The position numbers were made by a program, and so were the translations under genes. Of a DNA stretch of 21,595 nucleotides, positions 9,515 to 17,550 are shown piece after piece (within the stretch, counting starts at the first letter, position 1; each line of letters begins with the position of its first letter). The stretch is from the NCBI GenBank assembly GCA_026770615.1, contig MU631934.1:45575-67169 (forward strand), in the 5' to 3' direction. Under the pieces are notes generated by a model. It saw only the letters and a program-made list of their open reading frames with translations, searched no databases and had not been told where the DNA came from. The stretch is from Pavlovales sp. CCMP2436. Lineage: Eukaryota > Haptophyta > Pavlovophyceae > Pavlovales.

Positions 9515-9820
9515 ATGTCCTCTAATAATGATTTCCAATATTGCCTCAATGCAAGCGCCAATGGTCTCGCGTGTTGTTTTGAGAACAGTGACTTATCTGA
9601 TTGCTACAATTTTGGAGATTTCAACTGGGTTGACGAGGATGCAGCCACTGGGTATTTGGTCGATTTAGAAAACAACAACGCCCTAGAAGGATTATATTAC
9701 AGGGCCACAATGTCATCCTTGGAGATTTTATCCGAAGAAGACAACAATATAATCAGTGTATTCGAAACTCCTGCCGGGCTTAAACGGTATATGGTTGATC
9801 AAAAAACAAAAAACGTTTAA
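9515..9820 (+). CDS. Small acidic viral protein, 101 aa, unknown function
   Basis: An open frame starts with ATG in an A-rich context (CAAAATG), 60 bases after the replication gene ends. It is rich in Asp, Glu and Asn, with four Cys in the first 30 residues (QYC, ACC, DCY). No membrane segment or known motif is seen. It reads in the same direction as its neighbours and is intact, unlike them. I do not recognise the family. Confidence 0.65.
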   Translation: MSSNNDFQYCLNASANGLACCFENSDLSDCYNFGDFNWVDEDAATGYLVDLENNNALEGLYYRATMSSLEILSEEDNNIISVFETPAGLKRYMVDQKTKNV

Positions 9821-9829
9821 TTTAATTTA

Positions 9830-10237
9830 ATGCACTCTCAAGCAACCAAAAATAAATACAAGAAAAATATTCCACACTGTTAACGAACTGATACAATAGA
9901 AAACTTTTACGCAACAAGTGCTCCTCAAATTCTAGAGACGCAACTAAATGAGATAACTCGATTGATTCAGCAAATGAATGTGGCGGGGAATCCTACACAG
10001 GTTCGCTTGATCAACGTGAATTCCATGAGTAACGGTACAATTGTCGGCGGATTCTCCCACGACAAGAAGCATTGCCTTAAAGTAAATTTCAATTTTATCA
10101 CAGTGTACAAACGCGGCTTTTTATGCAGCGACGATCAGTACAAGTTGCTCATAAAAAACAACACCGATCTCATTTTCCCTCTATCTGTGTGCAAGATTAT
10201 CGACGACGAAGACGACCCGTGCTGCATCATCTTCTAA
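9830..10237 (+). pseudogene. Small viral protein with C-terminal CaaX-like box
   Basis: The frame opens with ATG 9830-9832, 10 bases after the previous stop, but meets TAA at 9881-9883 and then stays open to 10237. The protein-like part starts around ENFYATSAPQILETQLNEI, a likely amphipathic helix, and goes on through FSHDKKHCLKVNFNFITVYKRG. The protein ends DDPCCIIF. Cys-Ile-Ile-Phe fits the CaaX prenylation rule, with Phe favouring geranylgeranylation, so membrane attachment is possible. An initiation downstream at ATG 9974 would give an 87-aa protein. The function is unknown. Confidence 0.55.
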
Positions 10238-10375
10238 GCTCTCCACTTTTTCTCCTAAGGCTATTTCACAATGCTTCAGCAGCAGTGCACGACCTACAAA
10301 TGCAGAAGCGTGACTTGAAACATACTCGAAAGCTATCCGAAATTTTTGCACCCTCGATGTTCAGACCCTTGATGC

Positions 10376-11002
10376 CTACGATCGAAAGTTTCCCAGACTG
10401 TGTGCTTTTACCGCATTGTATATAGATCGAATTGGCCCAGGAAGAAACCAGTTTGCCTGACCACGCTGGTTTACATACACGATCCCTTGACTTTCTGGAC
10501 GACGACCAAGACGAGAGAGTGCCGAGACAGCATCCATCTTGGTTCGCATATCCGTCTGCCTGGTTCCGCTAGGTTGGCGCCGGCCAATATCGCCGAGTCC
10601 CGCAGCCTTGTTAATGGTCACTATTTGTCCGCCAGACCCCGATTGCTCCGCAAGACGCCCGCCCGAGCTGTGTCCGACTGAATTAGCTGGCCGACCATAC
10701 TTTTTCTCAGTTGCAACTGTAATGCTGCGGGCGAGATTGAGTCTGTCTGTGTTCCTGTGCGCCCCAACCGCGATGAGTGCATCGTCGACCAACCAGTCCG
10801 TTGCGGTTACGGATCCTCGGTGGGCGACAACGGGCTGACCGCTTCGATCGACAAAGACCATGGTGTTTGGGCGCGAGAGTTCCTTGTCGAGCGTGTAGCC
10901 CAGTGATTCGCCGTATGTGGATGCTTGTGCGGGTGGCAAGTACGACGCCCGGGCTAGATTTGTAGAGTCTTGCTTGAACTTGTTGGCAGAAGCGGTGTTC
11001 AT
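10376..11002 (-). CDS. Class 3-like lipase/esterase, 208 aa, intact
   Basis: This is an alpha/beta hydrolase of the fungal-type (class 3) lipase group, which would cleave ester bonds in lipids. AHRGS (about residues 60-64) followed by DWLVDD matches the FRGT-x-DW oxyanion region. GHSSGG (110-115) is the nucleophile elbow with Ser112. DAVSAL around Asp157 and HSLGNF with His201 complete a plausible catalytic triad. No signal peptide is seen. The gene faces the left arm and lies 46 bases downstream of the fibre-like gene on the same strand. Lipase-like genes are known in some polinton-like viruses and virophages. It may help cross or remodel host membranes, but that role is inference. It is one of the few viral genes here without any lesion. 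Confidence 0.8.
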   Translation of the reverse strand: MNTASANKFKQDSTNLARASYLPPAQASTYGESLGYTLDKELSRPNTMVFVDRSGQPVVAHRGSVTATDWLVDDALIAVGAHRNTDRLNLARSITVATEKKYGRPANSVGHSSGGRLAEQSGSGGQIVTINKAAGLGDIGRRQPSGTRQTDMRTKMDAVSALSRLGRRPESQGIVYVNQRGQANWFLPGPIRSIYNAVKAHSLGNFRS

Positions 11003-11048
11003 TGTGGTACGTACCCGCTTTTTTGAGATTTTTAATTTAACACATAAT

Positions 11049-12881
11049 TTAGCTTAATTTTGTGACCCCAGTTGTCAGTGATAAATTGTACAGCCCCGAA
11101 TTCACGATTCGACCGTTTTTGATAAGCAGCAAATTGAACTGCCAGTCTATCGGGGTGTCCAGCATGCTAACGACAACGCCGTATGAGTTGCCTAGGATGA
11201 GCTTGAATGTGTTTAGGGTTACCGGCTGTGCGCTTAGGAGGGACGTCATGCCCACAGACCACCCTGAGATGAAACTGATATCTGAGGTCGTAGTGTGAAT
11301 GGCCACGCCTGTCGTCTTGATGAGAGTGATTGTGATGCGCCAGTATTTGTATGGAACGTGGGCGAAGCTCATGTAGAATTCTTCGATTTTGTTCACTTGC
11401 CATGCATTAAACTGAAAAGTCTTCACTACGACAAATGTAGAGTTGTTGTTGGATCCTGATATGTTCCACTGCAAGGGTGCGCCTGCACCGGTGTACCGAG
11501 TGTTTGGATCCATTTTATATGATACCATTTTCACCGCATCCGGGTACTCTATACCCAGGTATTGACTCCCTTGGCCAGCTGAATTGTAAGCCTGCTCAGC
11601 TGAGGCCCAATACGTATTGCTATGTTTATCAAATGCTAAATTTAGATTGAACGAAGAGTTGTTTGGTGGATTGAACTGTACGATATGCGCCACTCTGTTG
11701 CCACTTGCCAGTCGTCGCTGCTCGTTATTGACGTAGATGTTACAAATACAGGGGAAGCCTTGTTGAGTGCGTTTATGCTGATCGGGTTGTAAGCGGGGGT
11801 GGTCACAACTTGGAGGGCATTGTACTGATTGTCTGTTGTGATCAACCATGAATCGGCGGTGGCTGTGCAGCTCACGATATTTACAACCTCCTTGGAGCTT
11901 ACCAACTCCGTATTTAGCGTTACAAGGTTGTCTATCACATTGTAAGGATCACCGTTTTGTGCGCGACCAATAATGTTACCGGAAAAAAACGAATCATGAC
12001 CAATTGTTGTGGGTAACCGTTTCTCAAGGAAGTCGGTCAGAGTAAGCGCGCGAGTCTCATTGGAAAGCACAGTCAGACGTGAGATGGGACAGATAAGACC
12101 CGAGTACGCATTGCTCACAAATGCACCTCCACAGATTCGGATCAAAGGCTTGTAAATTTGGTTGTAAAAGGCTATCGATGATGCGCCCTCAACGTTGCGT
12201 ATAATCTCGATATCTCCTGCGTAAAAAATACGATCAAAAATTAAATCGGAATCAGTGATGATGAGGGAGTATTGAGTCGCCGGGTTGAAGAGCGCCAGGA
12301 GCGAGTTTTGCTCATCCAGGAAACGTGTAATGTCGTACTTGATCTGGCGTACGTTCGTCCTCTGTGAACCCGTAGCTAGGATCTCAACCGTGATTCGCTT
12401 ACTTGCATCTATCACCACCCCAGATCTAACGTAGGCGCAGCTGGCAACATTAGCAAATGGTCGCGAGGGCATGTTCAAGTTCCAGAAGACGTTCGCGTAG
12501 TGCTCGTGTTAAGCCCTAGATTAATTTTACTAGCATTGCTGCCAGTATACCTGTCGACTTCGTAATAGATAGTGTTTTGCGACGCGGTCTATTACGGCTG
12601 GTATGCCGTAGCTAGGAATTTTGCGAGGCGGTCCTTGCGATCCAGCATGATTTTTGTGTTTTGTGGGATTATAACTGGTATCTGGGTAAACACGAGTTTC
12701 TCGCTGAGCGCATGGTGGTGCACACCGGTCCAGTACTGGGGTCTTCCTGCACCAAAGATCGGGTGTAGGGCTCCGTCGTAGGGCTGCCCCTTCAAAATGA
12801 ATTTGTAGTGCGATTGCGGGGGTCCGTATCGAGCCAGTCCATCACTTTATCAGTGTTGAGATTGTCTACAGCTTGTGACAT
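11049..12881 (-). pseudogene. Fibre-like protein with discoidin (F5/8C) domain
   Basis: The gene probably starts at ATG 12879-12881 (MSQAVDNLNTDKVMDWL) and ends at TAA 11049-11051, about 600 residues. Frames change near 12830, 12590, 12480 and 11690, with protein-like sequence on both sides each time. The middle (11700-12478) is beta-rich. After the last shift comes an F5/8 type C fold pattern: LNLAFDKHSNTYWAS, QYLGIEYPD, PLQWNISGSNNNSTF and YKYWRITIT. Discoidin domains bind sugars or lipids on cell surfaces. A C-terminal beta-rich segment follows (about 11050-11270). Size, position next to packaging and capsid genes, and the binding domain suggest a receptor-binding spike or fibre. It is broken as written. 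Confidence 0.7.
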
Positions 12882-12936
12882 TTTATTTTGCGGGGTTTTT
12901 CCTAGGTATGCCATAAACACACATTTTAATTTGGTT

Positions 12937-12977
12937 TCATCTTGTTTTTATCTCGTTTTTATCTCGTTTTTTTTGTA
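12937..12977. repeat. 11-bp T-rich tandem repeat at the end of the ATPase gene
   Basis: About three copies of TCTCGTTTTTA, the first with one base changed, sit at the 3' end of the ATPase gene. They give it a Lys-rich tail (KKNEIKTR) in one frame. Confidence 0.75.
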
Positions 12978-13728
12978 TGTTAGTTTGGCGAATTTGTTGT
13001 AAATCAGCGCATTTGAGACGTCCAAGAACATGAACCGATGCGAATCTCCCCCTGGTGGAAAGCAATGGTTGTACAGCTCCTGGAACTCGGTCTTGTCTCT
13101 TGGCACTAGCTCGTCTCTTATCGAATCCAATCCACGCAGATTGCTCACGGAACATAAACAGAGCGCTAATGAACTTGCGTATCGTCAATGGAATCGATCT
13201 GTACGTTTGCGTAATGACCCAGATGCTCACTCGTAAATGCCGCCTGTTGCAAATGAGCTTCTCGAATGATTGCCGCAATGCGTTATCCTTTAAACTCGCC
13301 ATGAAATCATCAACAATGACGAGCGTGTTTTGCTTCTTCTTTGATGTCGCTTCCATTTCTGCTATAAGCACCTCCAGTGAATCCTTTGTGAGTTCGTGGT
13401 GGACTTTGTCGTGATTCTTGAATGGTGAGTCGGACATGGATGCGAACGAGGTTGCCGGCACGAACAAATGGACTGCATCGAACACCCCGGCGTAAATGAC
13501 CGGATCAGTCTAAGTCAAAAGTGCCGTGCTTAGAGAGGTCTTGCCGGATCGAGGTGGACATAAGAAGACAGCAAACATGGCCTGGTTAGGGAGGGGCGGC
13601 GGGACTGGGCCTAGGGGGAAGTCGACTGATAATCGAGGGATTATGAGTGAGATGTTGTTCTCCTCCTCGAGCACGTTTGCGTTCGATGATTTTACAGTTG
13701 TGTCTTTTGTTGTTGGATGTTCGACCAT
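12948..13728 (-). pseudogene. FtsK/HerA-type genome packaging ATPase
   Basis: The ATPase pumps viral DNA into the preformed capsid. From ATG 13728 the Walker A is CPPRSGKTS (residues 57-65), with Cys in place of the usual first Gly. Walker B is TLVIVDDFMASL (about 13300-13330). It is followed by RRHLRVSIWVITQTYRSIP, the sensor-like Gln region typical of A32-type packaging ATPases of eukaryotic viruses. A TAG at 13510-13512 interrupts the frame 5 codons after LSTALL. A shift near 13147 moves the C-terminus (SNLRGLDSIRDEL to FAKLTYKKN) into another frame. Full length would be about 260 residues, normal for PLV ATPases. Both lesions are single events. Confidence 0.85.
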
Positions 13729-13749
13729 GGTGCTCGTTGTATGAGGTAG

Positions 13750-13796
13750 CCCTTTATTTTTCTTTATTTTTTTCTTTTATTTTTCTTTATTTTTAT
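13750..13796. repeat. T-rich spacer with repeated CTTTATTTTT
   Basis: The spacer between the ATPase start and the upstream leftward gene is a run of CTTTATTTTT-like units. On the coding (minus) strand it is an A-rich leader just upstream of the ATPase ATG, so it may hold the promoter. This is inference from position only. Confidence 0.5.
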
Positions 13797-14243
13797 GTGT
13801 ATTGCATTGGAGGTCTCGAAGGCGGCTGCGCTTGGTTTCTGAGTGGAGGCAAAGGTTGGGGAAGTGCTGGTGCCAGTGTTATCTCTTCTTCTTCACGACT
13901 TGCCGCTAAAGCGTTTGCAGTTTGTGTGTTGAATCCGTATTTTGCCGCAAATTTGATCCATCTCACATTCCGTGATTGCATCACTATGCCTTTTTACTTC
14001 CAAAGCGGCTGCAACACGAGTGGCCTTTGCGTCAGCGAGGATCTCCAGTCTGCGTGCGTTTGCTTTTAGGTAATTTAACTTTTGTTTGTCGCATTGGACG
14101 CGTTTGGCTTTTACTACCGGTGTTGGTGTGATATCTGGTGCCGACGACGGTTCCTGGGCAGGTGTCTGGATGGGCCCAAGCTTTACCTCAGCTTCTTCTT
14201 CGGTTACCGTGTTTGACTGCGTTGGGATCTGTATCTTTTCTAT
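13793..14243 (-). pseudogene. Small helical viral protein upstream of the ATPase
   Basis: On the minus strand one frame is open from 14249 to about 13985 and has a Pro/Glu-rich start, then a basic helical segment (NYLKANARRLEILADAKATR). After a frame change near 13985 the protein reads RWIKFAAKYGFNTQTANALAA, then EEEE and a Pro-rich tail, ending at TAG 13793-13795. No ATG lies in the upstream part; an ATA at 14241-14243 in the context ACAATAGAAAAG may be a lost ATG. The length would be about 150 residues. No family is recognised. Its place before the ATPase suggests a virion or packaging role, which is speculative. Confidence 0.45.
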
Positions 14244-14404
14244 TGTGTTTTAGAATTGTTTTTATGATATACATCACCAACATTTTCAATCAAAAAGAAT
14301 GGTTTGGGATTTGGGATAAAAAGAACAATGAACAATACACACACACATACACACAGATGGTTCTTCATAGACTTTTCCTATCCTCAAAACAATCTGATCG
14401 GTAC

Positions 14405-15181
14405 ATGATCTCGACTAGTCCTTGCAGCGCTAGTCGAGAGAAGGACCAGATCGGCGAACCCAACAATTGCATTAGACCGCACCGACTCGTTGCACTTCGA
14501 CTTGGCACCGGGTTTTTCCTTAAATCTCACGAGAACATGTTTGTCCGCGTTCAGTCGGCGAGTATTTCTATTGTCCAGTGCAACGTGAATTCAACAAACA
14601 ACAAGCTTGTTCTTTTTTATGGGGCTTCCTTGACGCTGACGGCCACGATACCTGTGGGCAACTACACGAGTGGCGCTGATCTTGCTACTGCGATGAATGC
14701 GACAACAGCCTTTGGCACATCCGGTCTGACGGTGTCCTACTCCAAATTTACAAACAAACTAACGTTTTCACACAGCCAGTCTGCATCGATCACGATTATC
14801 ACGGCGACATCGACAATGCAGCTCATAGGAATGAACGAGTTGAATAACCTGATTGTCCCATCGGGCGTTGCAACCACGACACCTCGAATGCTTGATCTTT
14901 CAGGGGTGCGGTCTGTGCTTATCGCATGCGAGTCGTTTGAGCTTGACTGCATGGACAGCCTAAAATCGGTGGGAGAGAGTACTACAAACCTTCTTTTGTG
15001 CATTCCTCAATCGGTAGCGTATGGGGACATTTTGACTTATAAGACCGATTCCTCGCCGTTCATGAGCGCACGTCGGCGCAACTTGTCTACGATCTCGATC
15101 CAACTCTTAGACGAAAATCAGAATCCTTATGACACCCAGGGCCTACCGTGGTCTTGCGTGATTGACGTGGATGTGCGCTAG
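14405..15181 (+). CDS. Penton-like minor capsid protein
   Basis: This is probably the single-jelly-roll protein that closes the capsid vertices. I chose ATG 14405 because the segment before ATG 14537 (RLGTGFFLKSHENMFVRVQSASI) is in frame and reads like the N-terminus of PLV minor capsid proteins. ATG 14537 would give 214 aa. The fold-like features are FVRVQSASISIVQ, LFYGASLTLTATIPVGNYTS, the central VRSVLIACESFELD strand and the C-terminal LSTISIQLLDENQNPYDTQG, typical of this family. The gene is intact and is followed by two more virion-type genes in the same direction. The family call is by pattern recognition, not by alignment. Confidence 0.68.
   Translation: MISTSPCSASREKDQIGEPNNCIRPHRLVALRLGTGFFLKSHENMFVRVQSASISIVQCNVNSTNNKLVLFYGASLTLTATIPVGNYTSGADLATAMNATTAFGTSGLTVSYSKFTNKLTFSHSQSASITIITATSTMQLIGMNELNNLIVPSGVATTTPRMLDLSGVRSVLIACESFELDCMDSLKSVGESTTNLLLCIPQSVAYGDILTYKTDSSPFMSARRRNLSTISIQLLDENQNPYDTQGLPWSCVIDVDVR
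14409..14439. repeat. Stem-loop with 10-bp perfect arms
   Basis: TCTCGACTAG and CTAGTCGAGA flank an 11-base loop. The structure lies at the start of the penton gene, in the zone where leftward and rightward viral transcription diverge. Confidence 0.8.
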
Positions 15182-15238
15182 TTTTTGATTATTTCGATTA
15201 AAAATCTTTGGCAATCGCACGATAGAGTACAATCTTCG

Positions 15239-15592
15239 ATGCAATTTGAGCGGTTTATAGGGCGAGTTGCTGGATTCGGAGCTCAAGCTCTCCCTGCTGT
15301 TCAACGTTTCGGAAATGCAGCCGGAGAGTACCTTCAAAGGGGGTCTGCTATTGGTGCTCGTGTTGCAAAACTTGCGCGGTCTGGTTTTGACGCGATTGAA
15401 AGGAGCGATCTCGGCCGTATTCCAGGCGTAGGCGAACTCGTAGGTGTTGGTCGAGATGCCACGAACTTCATCGATATGGCCTCGCGAACTGCAGGTCGCA
15501 TTGATGATGTTGCCTCTCGCGTAGGGCAATCAAGAGAGCTAAGAGGGCTTACCGCTCAGTTTGAACGTACTGCAAACTCTCAGAGCGGTTAA
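15239..15592 (+). CDS. Small Ala/Gly-rich virion-type protein, 117 aa
   Basis: ATG 15239 is the first start after an AT-rich leader. An upstream in-frame start is less likely because that stretch has no protein character. The protein is amphipathic, with repeated motifs FIGRVAGFGAQALPAV, GAARV-like segments and IPGVGELVGVGRD, and no Cys. It sits between the penton-like and major capsid genes. Adenoviruses and polinton-type viruses have small internal capsid or membrane-lytic proteins in such positions (pVI, for example), so a similar role is possible but unproven. The frame is intact. Confidence 0.6.
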   Translation: MQFERFIGRVAGFGAQALPAVQRFGNAAGEYLQRGSAIGARVAKLARSGFDAIERSDLGRIPGVGELVGVGRDATNFIDMASRTAGRIDDVASRVGQSRELRGLTAQFERTANSQSG

Positions 15593-15719
15593 TGCATAAA
15601 CAAAACAAATCAACACAAAAAAATCAAGATAAAAAAGTTCACAATAATTGATTTCAGGTGGTCTCATGGCAGTCTGATTTAATATCTCTCGTCCCCTATC
15701 ATAACAAACGTCAAGCGAA

Positions 15720-16992
15720 ATGTCATCAGAGGCGCTTCCCGATTATTTCAATTACGTGCCACGTCCAGTCGCTCCTCCCACCGAGATGATTCGCCATTAT
15801 CTGACATCCACGGGCGGTGGAGCCCCGCAGAGTGGCGGTTCCAAGGCTAAGTTCTCTATTCCATGCTCAAATCCTGGTCTTCACCTCGATCCTTCACAGA
15901 CAGTCCTCTCATTCCAGATCGACAACAACAACACGGAGGCTATGACGCTTGACGGTGGCGCACACGCTTGTGTCCAGACCATGAATGTTTTCTTCGGAAG
16001 CACACACATATCATCAATAGATGAATACGGCGGCCCTTTTTGCACTAACTCAGGATTTCACCACGGATTTGGACTCTCTTCGTTCTTCAGGGACTGTTCG
16101 TGGCGTGGCCGATTTCTCCCCGGTCGCGGTTGCCACTTCGGCAAATATCAAGGATGCTTATTATGCTCGTAGTGGTGCCACGATTGCCGCGGGTGGCTCT
16201 CTCATGGTGGCGCTGCCTCTGATGTCCGTATTGGGTACTCTTGCCATGAAGGCCATCCCGGTCTCCCAGCTGCAGGATTCGATTAAGCTAGAGGTGAAAT
16301 GGGTGGTGCAGACCAATCGGGGCACCTTTGTCGACGCACCTTCGGCTCTTTCAGGATGCACGATCAGCGACATCAAGCTCCACATTAGCCAGGTTCGTCT
16401 CGATGGTGCCGTGGAGCGCGCGATGATGGACAGTCTCGGCGGGATCGTTCACTGCCCCACCCTGGATTACTCACACTTCCGGTCCACCGTTGCCCCGAAT
16501 GCTGGTTTCATCTCCATGCAGATCCCTATCCATGTGAGCCAGGCCTGCAACATCTTTGTCGTCCTGCGCGAGTCTGCGGTAACTAACGGCTTCTCCCGCA
16601 AGATGATCTCGCAGCGCACCAAGGCCGGAATGATCGATTACCGTTTCCGTGTTGGAGCAAGCGTGTATTCCCAGACAGCCATCAACTGTACAGGTAGTGC
16701 GGCTGAGGCCCGCTTTGAACTGGCACGTACGTTCGGCTCGGGTGTGGCGGACGCGGCCGCGCGCTCGTGCATCTCCGCCGAGCAGTTCTTGACTGACGGG
16801 TATGCCGTGGGCCTCTCACTTCAGGCGTTTCCACAGACAGACGCGCTCTCGGACGGCATCTCTACCCGAAACATGCACGTCGTGTTCGAATCCAAGATAA
16901 GCGCGTCCAATCCGGCTTGCTACCTCGACGTGTGGGTGCAGCACGAGAAGCTCATTGTGTGCCAGAACGGCCTGATGACGTACGAGGCGTAG
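15720..16992 (+). pseudogene. MCP: Major capsid protein (double jelly-roll, PLV type), one frameshift
   Basis: This is the main building block of the icosahedral shell. It begins MSSEALPDYFNYVPRP, has the N-terminal strand pattern VLSFQIDNNN, then THISSIDEYG, where the frame shifts near 16033 (a GGCGGCC run). It continues as ALFALTQDFTTDL through LPLMSVLGTLAMKAIPVSQL, LEVKWVVQTN and the second-barrel pattern to CYLDVWVQHEKLIVCQNG. Total length would be about 423 residues, within the PLV range. A single base removed from the run would reconnect the frames. The second half is visibly more GC-rich at third codon positions than the left-arm genes. Confidence 0.75.
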
Positions 16993-17350
16993 ATCATGAA
17001 AATCTTAAAAAATCATGAAAATCACCAAAATCATGAAAACCAAAAACGCCAAAAAATCATCAAAATCCTATTCGTTTGTGAGCCATCACGATTTTGGCAA
17101 CGATCAAAAACGAGATCCTGCTGGAATTCTCGCTCGCTCTTTATTGATTCTTTTATCATATATCTATTTATAGAGTAATCTGAAGATTACAGAGAATTCT
17201 TTTTACAAATCACAAAAATACATTTTTCAATTTTCTTTTAAGGGCGCCGTGGGTAAGCTTCAGAATTTCACGTGTTTTCATTTAAGTGCTCAATTGCTCT
17301 ATTTGTACCAGGTAACTTTTCCCTGTCCTTCTCCTTTATGATCGTGCTCT
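16993..17350. other. AT-rich tail of the viral block
   Basis: There is no gene. Bases 16996-17070 are imperfect repeats of AAAATCATG/AAAATCACC. Around 17175 lies a short palindrome, GTAATCTGAAGATTAC, and GAATTCTC is found inverted as GAGAATTC on either side of it. These could belong to a viral terminus, but no matching inverted repeat is seen at the left end. Confidence 0.5.
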
Positions 17351-17411
17351 AAACCGTGCGCAATCATATTTGATCAGGAATGTTTTCGTCGTTTACCGTG
17401 ATGAAAGAATG

Positions 17412-17550
17412 AAAAAAGATGGGAATCTGGTGCACTGCAAACTTTTTGAAAATGATGGCGGCAAAAAAGACGGGAGTCTGGTCGAGTGGTCCCGGGCGAG
17501 ACGGCAAAAGACGGGAGGCTTGTGTGGGACAAAAATGGGAGGCTCAGAGG
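17412..17550. repeat. Four diverged copies of a short repeat
   Basis: Four segments (about 17412, 17463, 17506, 17531) share AAAAAGACGGGAGTCTGGT or variants of it. The spacing is irregular. The copies look like remnants of a tandem array; no coding role is seen. Confidence 0.55.

Larger units (their letters stand above)
5053..17350. mobile_element. Endogenous polinton-like virus (partly decayed)
   Basis: The block carries a double-jelly-roll-type major capsid protein, a penton-like minor capsid protein, an FtsK/HerA-type packaging ATPase, a class 3-like lipase and a replication gene ending in an SF1 helicase. This gene set is known from polinton-like viruses such as the Tsv-N1 and PgVV groups of algae. 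Base composition is AT-richer than both flanks, mostly in the left arm. Genes are compactly packed in three transcription blocks: right, left, right. No terminal inverted repeat, integrase or adenain-like protease was found. The left limit is set by the end of copia homology and the right limit by the end of the AT-rich tail; both are estimates. Confidence 0.78.

Noticed and set aside
14138..14404. Penton gene starting at 14138
   Set aside because: This part overlaps the opposite-strand small helical gene, and its translation is hydrophobic and not protein-family-like.
14395..14470. A tRNA gene at the stem-loop
   Set aside because: Only one strong stem is present. There is no acceptor stem, D-arm or T-arm with the TTC consensus.
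5104..16992. Reassigned stop codons in the virus
   Set aside because: Both TAA and TAG occur in frame, but the same codons also end intact genes (lipase TAG, others TAA), and many breaks are frameshifts that a code change cannot explain.
5053..17350. Fragment of a giant virus or a prophage
   Set aside because: The compact set of capsid, penton, ATPase and lipase without any large-virus core genes fits a PLV better. Phage-type tail or terminase genes are absent.
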